This document shows, in pieces, positions 1 through 7,111 of a stretch of 64,000 nucleotides of DNA. This DNA is from Hymenobacter artigasi. Its GTDB lineage: Bacteria; Bacteroidota; Bacteroidia; Cytophagales; Hymenobacteraceae. The DNA lies in contig NZ_JAAVTK010000009.1 in the NCBI RefSeq assembly GCF_012275535.1, positions 1 to 64,000 of the forward strand. Direction: 5' to 3'. The position numbers were made by a program, and so were the translations under genes. How positions within the stretch are numbered: position 1 is the first letter of the stretch; the number at the start of each line of letters is the position of its first letter. Below the pieces are notes generated by a model. That model was not told where the DNA came from. It was given only the letters and a program-made list of their open reading frames with translations, and searched no databases.

Positions 1-66
1 GGGGGATGTCGCGGGGCGCGCCGTACGCTTTAATTAACGGGGGTTTTTGTTTTCCCCGCCGCCACG

Positions 67-118
67 GGGCTCGGGGGTGGGCCACCCAAATTTTTGGGCG
101 GCCCCCACGCCGGAGCCC
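67..118. terminator. Strong imperfect hairpin near the left edge
   Basis: The arms GGGCTCGGGGGTGGGCC and GGCCCCCACGCCGGAGCCC pair almost fully, with a smaller inner palindrome CCCAAATTTTTGGG as the loop. A second small hairpin (CGGGG, T-rich loop, CCCCG) lies at 38-58. They may terminate a gene that ends left of the window. Nothing coding is visible in 1-254, and the stretch 140-200 is very AT-rich and may hold the promoter of the first gene. Confidence 0.45.
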
Positions 119-254
119 GTTGCTCTTTCCGAGGCAACTTTTAACAAATCATTTTTTATAAATATTAAATAATGTATATTTATTAATTAATTTTAGCTAC
201 CGATACCGACTTACTTAGGCTGCTGCAGAAACCGCATTTATTCCGTCAAGCGCC

Positions 255-1244
255 ATGGCTTTCTTTGCACCTGTTGGGCGGCGAAGCCCCTTTCTCACAG
301 CCCCTGGCTGGCTGAAGTACGTGCTGGGCGTGGTGCTGCTGCTGCTACTCGGGGCGGGTGGGGCACCGGCACCGCCCAAAAAAGGGCTGCGCACCAAAAA
401 TGTCATCATCGTAGTCATCGACGGCCCGCGCTACTCCGAAACGTGGGGCAATACCCCAGGCAACATTCCCAATATGTCGACCCTCCTCAAGTCGCGGGGC
501 GTGTTTTTTTCCACTTTTTATAACAACGGGTACACCTACACCAACTCCGGGCACGCCGCCCTGACCACGGGCATCAACCAGCCCATTGATAACTACGACA
601 AGGAGTTTCCGCAGCAGCCCTCCATCTTTCAGCTGTGGCGCAAGGCCACCGGCAAGCCCGCCACTGCCGCCTGGCTCATTACCAGCAAAGACAAACTCTA
701 CATTCTGGCCAATACCCTCAACCCCGAATGGAAGGACCAGTACCCGCCTTCCGTCGACTGCGGCATCAGCGGCCCGGGCACCGGCTACCGGGCCGATTCC
801 CTGACGCTGATAGCCGTCAAGCGCATCTTGACGCAGTACCAGCCCAACCTGGTGCTCATCAATTTTATGGAACCCGACGGCTTTGCCCACGCCGGCAACT
901 GGCCCAATTACATCCGGGGTATTGCGCGCGATGACCGGTATGTGATGCAGCTTTATGAGTTCCTGCAGAAGAGCAAAGCTTACCGCAACAACACGGCGCT
1001 GTTCGTGACCAACGACCACGGCCGCCACCTCGACAGTGTGCCCCCGGGGTGGACCGAGCACGGCGATGGCTGCGAGGGCTGCCGCCACATTAGCCTACTG
1101 GCCCTGGGGCCTGATTTCAGAAAAGGCCGGACGGTGAAGGACACCTGCACCCTGGTCGACGTGCCGTCCACCGTGGCCTACATGCTGGGCATTCCCTTCG
1201 CCCAGGGCCAGGGCAAGTCGATTGAAGCGTTGTTTAAACACTGA
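255..1244 (+). CDS. Exported alkaline phosphatase superfamily protein (type I phosphodiesterase/PafA-like)
   Basis: A 329-residue protein with an N-terminal hydrophobic anchor or signal (about residues 20-38), so it probably acts in the periplasm or at the surface on phosphate esters. It shows the metal-site order of the superfamily: D56 in VIDGPR, a candidate Thr nucleophile near T96 followed by GHAALTTG, a possible substrate-site Lys at K145, the DxxxH pair D208/H212 in EPDGFAHAG, D254/H255 in NDHGRH, and H269 in WTEHGDG. This matches PafA-type phosphatases and phosphodiesterases, though it is shorter than PafA. The substrate cannot be told from sequence. The next gene starts about 110 bases downstream on the same strand and is also exported. 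Confidence 0.75.
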   Translation: MAFFAPVGRRSPFLTAPGWLKYVLGVVLLLLLGAGGAPAPPKKGLRTKNVIIVVIDGPRYSETWGNTPGNIPNMSTLLKSRGVFFSTFYNNGYTYTNSGHAALTTGINQPIDNYDKEFPQQPSIFQLWRKATGKPATAAWLITSKDKLYILANTLNPEWKDQYPPSVDCGISGPGTGYRADSLTLIAVKRILTQYQPNLVLINFMEPDGFAHAGNWPNYIRGIARDDRYVMQLYEFLQKSKAYRNNTALFVTNDHGRHLDSVPPGWTEHGDGCEGCRHISLLALGPDFRKGRTVKDTCTLVDVPSTVAYMLGIPFAQGQGKSIEALFKH

Positions 1245-1358
1245 TACCCATGTGAATTTCGCCTGATTTTCCAGGTTGAGCCGTCATTGCCCCGGGTTGC
1301 GTGCTTCGCCGGGCCGGTTGTCCTTTAAAGGGCCGCATTGTGCCGGCCCGCTGCTGTG

Positions 1359-2441
1359 ATGATTTCGCTGTTGGTTCTGGTATGTTACGGCCTGCTGCTT
1401 TGCCAGCCGGCATTGGCTCCGGCGGGCTGGCCTGCGCAGGGAAAGGTATACGCCGCCGATAACCCCTTCTTTGCCAGCGAAGAAATCGTTGAGCTCACCC
1501 TCTCGCTGCCGCTGGACCAGGTGATGAGGGACCGGGGCGCCCGCCCCGGCCTGCACCCGGCCCTGCTCTCCTATCGCGCGGGCAATGGCAGCATGCAAAC
1601 GCTGGCCGTGCAGGTACAGGTGCGCGGCAACCGGCGCAAAGACCCCACCGTGTGCGGCTTCCCGCCGCTGCTGGTGAAATTTCCGCCGCCCAACGGGCAA
1701 AGTACCCTTTTCGGGCCGGTAGCCGAGTTGAAACTGACTACCCACTGCCTGTCCGACAACTATACCCTGCGGGAATACCTGGTGTATAAGCTCTACAATG
1801 TACTGACGGACCTGAGCTACCGGGTCCGGCTGTGCCGCATCACCTATCGGGATAACAACGGCCGGGCCAGTACGTCGGTGCACTACGGCTTCTTTCTGGA
1901 AAATACCGAAGCCCTGGCGCGGCGCAACCAGACCACGGTAATACCGAAACCCTTGTTCATCACGATGGACAACCTGGACCGACCGGCCACGGCCACCATG
2001 GTCATGTTCCAATTCATGATTGGCAACACGGATTGGTCGGTGCCCTACCGGCACAACATCCGGCTGCTGACCCGCAGCCGGAATACCCCGCCAATACCGG
2101 TGGCCTTCGATTTCGACTACAGCGGGCTGGTGATGGCCCCGTATGCCGTGCCGCCCGAACAATTGGGCATCACGTCGGTGCGGCAGCGCCTGTTTCGCGG
2201 CTTTGGCTTTCCGCCGGAAACGCATGCCGCCATTCGGGACCTTTTCAATACCCGGCGCGCCGCGCTCTACAACGTGTATCTGGCCTGTCCTTACCTCGGC
2301 CGGGATGAGCAGGACTTTGCCACTCACTTTTTAGATGGGTTTTATAAAACCCTCAACGACCCCAAAGATTTTGAGCGTCGCATTGTGCGGGTGGGGCGGC
2401 AAAATGAGAAGAAGTACACCCAGGTGCGGGGCTTTGACTGA
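1359..2441 (+). CDS. Exported protein, possibly CotH-kinase-like
   Basis: A 360-residue protein from the ATG at 1359; an in-frame TTG lies at 1338. It begins with a hydrophobic signal (MISLLVLVCYGLLLCQPALA), so it is exported. The body has features that recall CotH-type atypical kinases: a basic strand LLVKFPPP, a KLTTHC segment followed by LREYLVYKLYNVL, then IGNTDW and later AFDFDYSGLV, which resemble the family's metal and catalytic loops (normally NxDW and DxDxxF-like). This assignment comes from remembered motifs and is tentative. It follows the phosphatase-like gene and precedes a strong terminator, so the two may form one unit. It could also be an uncharacterised Bacteroidota family. 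Confidence 0.5.
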   Translation: MISLLVLVCYGLLLCQPALAPAGWPAQGKVYAADNPFFASEEIVELTLSLPLDQVMRDRGARPGLHPALLSYRAGNGSMQTLAVQVQVRGNRRKDPTVCGFPPLLVKFPPPNGQSTLFGPVAELKLTTHCLSDNYTLREYLVYKLYNVLTDLSYRVRLCRITYRDNNGRASTSVHYGFFLENTEALARRNQTTVIPKPLFITMDNLDRPATATMVMFQFMIGNTDWSVPYRHNIRLLTRSRNTPPIPVAFDFDYSGLVMAPYAVPPEQLGITSVRQRLFRGFGFPPETHAAIRDLFNTRRAALYNVYLACPYLGRDEQDFATHFLDGFYKTLNDPKDFERRIVRVGRQNEKKYTQVRGFD

Positions 2442-2534
2442 CTGCTGCGGAGCGTAAGGGTACTCGGTTAGTGTAATGGGTTTAACGGATTATACAGATT
2501 CGGACGGCCTCAGCCCCTGACGCGAATTGCCCGG

Positions 2535-2564
2535 AAGCTCTGCCAATTTGGCGGAGCTTTTTTT
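2535..2564 (+). terminator. Rho-independent-type terminator
   Basis: The stem AAGCTCTGCC / GGCGGAGCTT has one G-T pair and a five-base loop and runs into seven T. It lies about 95 bases after the stop at 2441 and before the next gene. Confidence 0.8.
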
Positions 2565-2618
2565 GGAGCGATTTTGGATTAATGTTGGTACATTGATTTA
2601 ATACTCCTCCGTTTCATC

Positions 2619-3140
2619 ATGGCAACCGAAGCTAACAGCGCTGCTCCCGCAGCCAGCGCCCCTTACGAAGCCCCGGCGCAGACGCGCATCGGGCATGTTC
2701 ACCTGCAGGTGACAGACATTGACAAGGCGCTGGGGTTTTACCGCGACATTCTGGGCTTCCAGGTGATGCAGCGCTTTGGCAATCAGGCGGCGTTTATCTC
2801 GGCCGGGGGCTACCACCACCACATTGGGCTCAATACCTGGAACAGCCTGGGCGGGCCGCCCGCCCGCAAGCACGGCGCGGGGCTGTACCACGCCGCCATT
2901 ATCTACGCCACGCGGGCCGAGCTGGCGGGCGCGTTCCGGCAGCTGGTGGCGGCCAGTTACCCCATTACGGGCTCGGCCGACCACGGCGTGTCGGAAGCCA
3001 TTTACCTGGACGACCCCGACGGCAACGGCGTGGAGCTGTACTGGGACCGGCCGCGCGCGCAGTGGCCCCTGGCCCCCGATGGCGAGGTGCAGATGTATAC
3101 CCGCGCCCTGGACCTGAACGGCCTGCTGGCGGAAGTGTAG
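2619..3140 (+). CDS. VOC-family protein (glyoxalase/ring-cleavage dioxygenase fold)
   Basis: A 173-residue cytosolic protein with one typical VOC module: GHVHLQVTDIDKALGFYRD near residues 25-43, HHHIGLN near 66-72, a second-half His in LYHAAIIYA (H91), and the closing DPDGNGVELYW strand with its Glu. Candidate metal ligands are H26 or H28, H91 and that Glu. The layout resembles CatE-type 2,3-dioxygenases more than glyoxalase I, but the substrate is unknown. The first 20 residues are an Ala-rich extension. The ATG lies shortly after the terminator at 2564, in its own transcription unit. Confidence 0.8.
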   Translation: MATEANSAAPAASAPYEAPAQTRIGHVHLQVTDIDKALGFYRDILGFQVMQRFGNQAAFISAGGYHHHIGLNTWNSLGGPPARKHGAGLYHAAIIYATRAELAGAFRQLVAASYPITGSADHGVSEAIYLDDPDGNGVELYWDRPRAQWPLAPDGEVQMYTRALDLNGLLAEV

Positions 3141-3182
3141 GCTGAACCAAATCTTGACGCGCCGGGTAGTAGCCCCGCGCCC

Positions 3183-3190
3183 TATCTTTG
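3183..3190 (+). promoter_or_regulatory. Candidate Bacteroidota -7 box for ald
   Basis: TATCTTTG fits the Bacteroidota -7 consensus TAnnTTTG and lies 49 bases before the ald start. A TTG at 3154-3156 could be the -33 element, though the 26-base spacer is a little long. Confidence 0.5.
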
Positions 3191-3239
3191 CGGCTCGAAG
3201 TCTAACCTCACCTCATCCCTCTTATTCCCACCTTCGCTC

Positions 3240-4367
3240 ATGATTATTGGCGTTCCTAAGGAGATTAAAAATAATGAAAACCGCGTGGGCCTTACGCCCG
3301 CCGGCGTAGCCGAGCTGCGCAAGCACGGCCACACCCTGCTGGTGCAGCACACCGCTGGCGAAGGCTCGGGCTTCTCGGACGAGGAGTACCAGACGGCCGG
3401 CGCGACCATTCTGGCCACCATTGCCGAGGTGTACGGACAGGCCGAGATGATTATTAAGGTAAAGGAGCCGATTGCGGAGGAATACCCCCTCATCAAGGAG
3501 AACCAGCTGCTGTTCACGTACTTCCACTTCGCCAGCGGCGAGGAGCTGACCCACGCCATGATTGAGCGCAAGGCCATTTGCCTGGCTTATGAGACGGTGG
3601 AGCTCAGCAACCGTGCCTTGCCCCTGCTCATTCCGATGAGCGAAGTGGCAGGCCGCATGGCCCCGCAGGAAGGCGCCAAGTACCTCGAGAAGCCCCTGAA
3701 AGGCCGGGGCATTCTGCTGGGCGGCGTACCCGGCGTGAAGCCCGCCAATGTGCTCATTCTGGGCGGCGGCGTGGTAGGCACCCAGGCCGCGAAAGTGGCC
3801 GCCGGCCTCGGCGCGCAGGTAACCATCATGGATGTGAGCCTGAACCGTCTGCGCGAGCTCGACGACTTCATGCCCAAAAACGTGGTGACGCAGTACTCCA
3901 ACGAGTACAACATCCGCGAAGCCATCAAAACGTCGGACCTGATTGTGGGCGCGGTGCTGATTCCCGGCGCGAAGGCCCCGCACCTCATCACCCGCGACAT
4001 GCTGAAGACCATGCGCCCCGGCACCGTGGTGGTAGACGTGGCCGTGGACCAGGGCGGCTGCATTGAAACCTGCCACCCCACCACCCACGAGAACCCCACC
4101 TTCATCATCGACGACGTGGTGCATTACTGCGTGGCCAACATGCCCGGCGCGGTGCCCTACACCAGCACCCTGGCCCTGACCAATGCCACCCTGCCCTACG
4201 CCGTGAAACTGGCCAACCAGGGCTGGCAGGAAGCCTGCCGCCGCGACGAGGCCCTGCGCCTCGGCCTGAACGTAGTGCACGGCGAGGTAGTCTACAAAGG
4301 CGTAGCCGATGCCTGGGGCCTGCCCCTGGTGAACGTGGAAACCGTGCTGGAACTGGCGGCGGTGTAA
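3240..4367 (+). CDS. ald: Alanine dehydrogenase
   Basis: A 375-residue enzyme of normal family length that reversibly converts L-alanine and NAD+ to pyruvate, ammonium and NADH. The start MIIGVPKEIKNNENRVGLTP is the typical N-terminus with R15. K75 in IIKVKEP and H96 in FTYFHFAS match the pyruvate-binding and catalytic positions. The Rossmann motif ILGGGVVG is near residue 175, and VVDVAVDQGG carries the conserved Asp. It would work in cytosolic nitrogen and carbon metabolism. The stop codon TAA is already part of the heptamer repeat that follows. Confidence 0.95.
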   Translation: MIIGVPKEIKNNENRVGLTPAGVAELRKHGHTLLVQHTAGEGSGFSDEEYQTAGATILATIAEVYGQAEMIIKVKEPIAEEYPLIKENQLLFTYFHFASGEELTHAMIERKAICLAYETVELSNRALPLLIPMSEVAGRMAPQEGAKYLEKPLKGRGILLGGVPGVKPANVLILGGGVVGTQAAKVAAGLGAQVTIMDVSLNRLRELDDFMPKNVVTQYSNEYNIREAIKTSDLIVGAVLIPGAKAPHLITRDMLKTMRPGTVVVDVAVDQGGCIETCHPTTHENPTFIIDDVVHYCVANMPGAVPYTSTLALTNATLPYAVKLANQGWQEACRRDEALRLGLNVVHGEVVYKGVADAWGLPLVNVETVLELAAV

Positions 4368-4476
4368 TTAAAAATTAAGAATTAAGAATTAAAAATGCCT
4401 TCCCGCTTCATTGCCGGGGAGGCATTTTTAATTCTTAATTCCCAATTTTTAATTCTTAATTCTTAATTTTTAATTG
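4366..4476. repeat. Heptamer inverted element H1 (AATTAAR units)
   Basis: The left arm reads AATTAAA, AATTAAG, AATTAAG, AATTAAA in register from 4366. After a GC-rich palindrome (ATGCCTTCCC ... GGGGAGGCAT), the right arm has seven reverse-complement heptamers ending at the next start codon. The whole can fold as one long hairpin (best part 4381-4439) and could terminate ald transcription. It fills the entire ald-4474 gap. See the other heptamer elements at 10065, 23189, 53478 and 60249. Confidence 0.85.
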
Positions 4477-6390
4477 CCCTTGCTTCCTTCTCCCGCCATT
4501 CGCCTGCTGCTGCGCCGCTTTGCGCTGCTGCTGGCCGTTTATACGCTGCTCCGCCTGGGTTTTTACGTCCTCAATCTGGTCACGTTCCGGGGCATTGGGG
4601 CGGGAGCGGTGGCGCGGGCGTTCGTGCACGGGCTGCGGTTCGACGTGGCCGCGCTGCTGTGGCTGAACCTGCTGCTGGTGCTGCTGTCGCTGCTGGTGCC
4701 GGTGCAATCGCGGCGCGGGCAGCAGTGGCTGCGCGGGCTGTTTGTAGTGCTGAATGTGCCAGGCATCCTGCTCAACATCATTGACTGGGAATATTTTAAG
4801 TTCATTGGCCGGCGGCTGAGCAACGAGTGGAGCACCATTGGCCACGACATTGCCCAGCAGGCCGGGCAGATTGGCCTGCACTACTGGTACCTGGCCATTC
4901 CGCTCGCGGGGCTGGTGTATTTGCTGTGGCGGCTGTGCCCCATGCCCACGCGGGCCGAACTGGCGGCCCCGGCCGGCCGTGGGCGCTGGGTGCAGCGCGG
5001 CGTGGAGTTTCTGCTGGTGGTGGGCCTGGTGGTGCTGGGCCTGCGCGGCGGCTGGCAGCTGAAGCCCCTGCGCACCGGCATTGCTTTCGAGCAGCAGCCC
5101 GCCGTGCTCGGCCACCTGGCCCTCAACAGTACGTTTACGGTGCTGAAGTCATTTGATGAAGTTCAGATTGACCGGGTGAGCTATTTCCCCACCACCACGG
5201 TGCTGCGGCCGGCCCTGAATGCCGCCCCGCTACCCGCCCGCACCGCCGCCCCCACCCCGCCCGACAACGTGGTGCTGCTGCTGCTGGAAAGCTTCGGCTC
5301 GGAATACACCGGCGTGGAAAATGGGGGCCAGGGCAGCTTCACGCCCTTTTTCGATTCGTTGGCGGTGGCTCCCGGGGCGCGGCTGATGCGGGAGAACTAC
5401 GCCAACGGCCGCCGCTCCATCGAGGCGCTGCCGGCTGTGCTCTCGGGCCTGCCTTCGCTCATGGATGAGCCGTTTATCACCTCCAGCTTTCAGACGGCGG
5501 AGCTGCACGGGCTGGGCGAAATTCTGGGCCGCCACGGCTATAACACGGCCATGTACCACGCCGGCTCCAACGGCACCATGGGCTTCGATATGTTTGCCGG
5601 CATTGCCGGCATGCAGCACTACTACGGCCTGAACGAATACCCCGGCGGGGCCGGCAGTCCCGACTACGACGGCCACTGGGGCATTTTTGATGAGCCCTAC
5701 CTGCAGTATCTCAACCGCCGGCTCACAGCCACCAAACAGCCGTTTATGGCCACGGTGTTCACGCTCAGCGCGCACGAGCCGTTCTCGCTGCCCGCCAGGT
5801 ACAAGGGCAAGTTTCCGGTGGGCACGCAGCCCATTCACCCCACCATTGCCTACGCGGATATGGCGTTGCGGCGCTTTTTTGCGGCAGCCCGCCGCGAGCC
5901 GTGGTATGCGCACACGCTGTTCGTGCTCACGGCCGACCACACCTCGCAGTCGGACCGCGCCGGCTACCAGAACCCGTTGGGCGTGCACAAAACGCCGCTG
6001 CTGTTCTTCCGCCCCGGCCAGCCACTGCCGGCGGCCAACCCGCACCGCATCACGCAGCAGGTGGATGTGCCCGCCTCGGTGCTCGACGTGCTGGGCCTGG
6101 CGCAGGAGCAGCCGGCGCTGCTGCCCTTCGGTGCGTCGGTGTTCGACACGGCCAGCCCGGGCCGCGCCATATTCCGCGACGGCGACTCGTACTTCCTCGT
6201 GCATTCCGACTTCGTGACCGAGCTCACCAACAAGAACGAAGTGCGCCTCTACCCCTACCAGACCCATTTTATTCCCAATGAACCCGTTGCCAACCCTGAC
6301 CCGGTCCTGGTGAAGAAATACGGCGATGAGTTGCGGGCCAACGTGCAGTTCTACGTGAACGGGCTGCTGGATAACCGGCTTTATAAATAG
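4474..6390 (+). CDS. LTA-synthase-family membrane sulfatase-fold enzyme
   Basis: A 638-residue protein with about five N-terminal membrane helices (near 10-30, 55-76, 86-104, 135-152 and 173-190) and an extracytoplasmic sulfatase-fold domain from about 265. Visible motifs are LLLESFGSEY (metal Glu), GRRSIEALPAVLSG in the nucleophile region, and TADHTSQSD near the C-terminal metal site. LtaS-like enzymes transfer phosphoglycerol or phosphoethanolamine headgroups. In a Gram-negative host the acceptor may be lipid or periplasmic glycan, which is inference. There is no early ATG. The likely starts are TTG at 4474 or 4480, just after the heptamer arm. Confidence 0.8.
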   Translation: MPLLPSPAIRLLLRRFALLLAVYTLLRLGFYVLNLVTFRGIGAGAVARAFVHGLRFDVAALLWLNLLLVLLSLLVPVQSRRGQQWLRGLFVVLNVPGILLNIIDWEYFKFIGRRLSNEWSTIGHDIAQQAGQIGLHYWYLAIPLAGLVYLLWRLCPMPTRAELAAPAGRGRWVQRGVEFLLVVGLVVLGLRGGWQLKPLRTGIAFEQQPAVLGHLALNSTFTVLKSFDEVQIDRVSYFPTTTVLRPALNAAPLPARTAAPTPPDNVVLLLLESFGSEYTGVENGGQGSFTPFFDSLAVAPGARLMRENYANGRRSIEALPAVLSGLPSLMDEPFITSSFQTAELHGLGEILGRHGYNTAMYHAGSNGTMGFDMFAGIAGMQHYYGLNEYPGGAGSPDYDGHWGIFDEPYLQYLNRRLTATKQPFMATVFTLSAHEPFSLPARYKGKFPVGTQPIHPTIAYADMALRRFFAAARREPWYAHTLFVLTADHTSQSDRAGYQNPLGVHKTPLLFFRPGQPLPAANPHRITQQVDVPASVLDVLGLAQEQPALLPFGASVFDTASPGRAIFRDGDSYFLVHSDFVTELTNKNEVRLYPYQTHFIPNEPVANPDPVLVKKYGDELRANVQFYVNGLLDNRLYK

Positions 6391-6556
6391 TAGCTGAGCG
6401 GATTACAACGACGAGCGCAAATGCTTGCTCGGAGGATTTCATACCACCTATTTGCGCTTTATCAGAACCCGGAATTGCTTTTCCTCGTTAAAGCCACCTC
6501 AATTGGCCGTGCTCTAGCCAGCGCGGGCCATTTGTTTCACTCATTCCTTTAGTCCT

Positions 6557-6853
6557 ATGAAAAAGCAACCCCTCATTCTCGCCTTGTTCCTCACCGTGTG
6601 CGGTTTCTCGGCCAATGCCCAGAGCAGCACCAGCACCACCACCACGCGCCAGACCACGGTGACGCCCGCCCCGGCCACGTATCCGACCGCTACGCCGGCC
6701 CCGGCTACTTCAACCACCACAGAGTCGACCACGACCACGACTGACCCGGCCTCTACCACCGTAATCCAGGCCGCCCCGGCCGAAACCGTTATTCCTGCCG
6801 ACACTAAGGTGAAGGAGAAGCGCAACAAAACGAAAATCAAACCCAAAAACTAA
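6557..6853 (+). CDS. Small secreted Thr/Pro/Ala-rich protein
   Basis: A 98-residue product with a clear signal peptide, MKKQPLILALFLTVCGFSANA, cleaved before Gln. The mature part is low complexity: Thr/Ser runs (STSTTTTRQTT, STTTESTTTTT) alternate with Ala-Pro repeats, and the end is strongly basic (KVKEKRNKTKIKPKN). It resembles a linker or wall-facing stalk with no folded domain. I do not recognise a family. The coding call rests on the signal peptide and the terminator that follows. Confidence 0.65.
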   Translation: MKKQPLILALFLTVCGFSANAQSSTSTTTTRQTTVTPAPATYPTATPAPATSTTTESTTTTTDPASTTVIQAAPAETVIPADTKVKEKRNKTKIKPKN

Positions 6854-6880
6854 GGCTTTCAGCCCTCGTTTTTAGCTTGA

Positions 6881-6916
6881 AAAGCCCGTCCGCAAGCAGT
6901 TGCGGCCGGGCTTTTT
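6881..6916 (+). terminator. Terminator after the Thr-rich gene
   Basis: AAAGCCCGTCCGCA pairs with TGCGGCCGGGCTTT across a six-base loop, followed by T residues. It lies 28 bases after the stop at 6853. Confidence 0.8.
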
Positions 6917-6948
6917 GCAATAAGGCGATTCAGAAAGCCGGGCCTCTG

Positions 6949-7035
6949 GTGTGGAGACGCATCTTTGCGTCTTGTCGTTGAACAACAAAGGCATGTTTCG
7001 TTCAACGACAAGACGCAAAGATGCGTCTCTACACC
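6949..7035. repeat. Palindromic repeat family A, copy 1
   Basis: The arms GTGTGGAGACGCATCTTTGC... and its complement ending ...GATGCGTCTCTACACC flank a short loop. The core GACGCAAAGATGCGTCTC recurs almost identically at 13439-13516. Both copies lie between the ends of convergent genes, here 6853 (+) and 7112 (-). Confidence 0.85.
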
Positions 7036-7111
7036 GGCAGCGCGACTTGTTAAACAGCTTTCGATGTAGTTGCCGGCATTGCGCCGGTAATTACCGTGTC
7101 AGACACTACCC

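Noticed and set aside
4366..4476. Possible CRISPR array
   Set aside because: The 7-base units are contiguous with no spacers and are inverted between arms; no cas genes are present. The same holds for the other heptamer elements.
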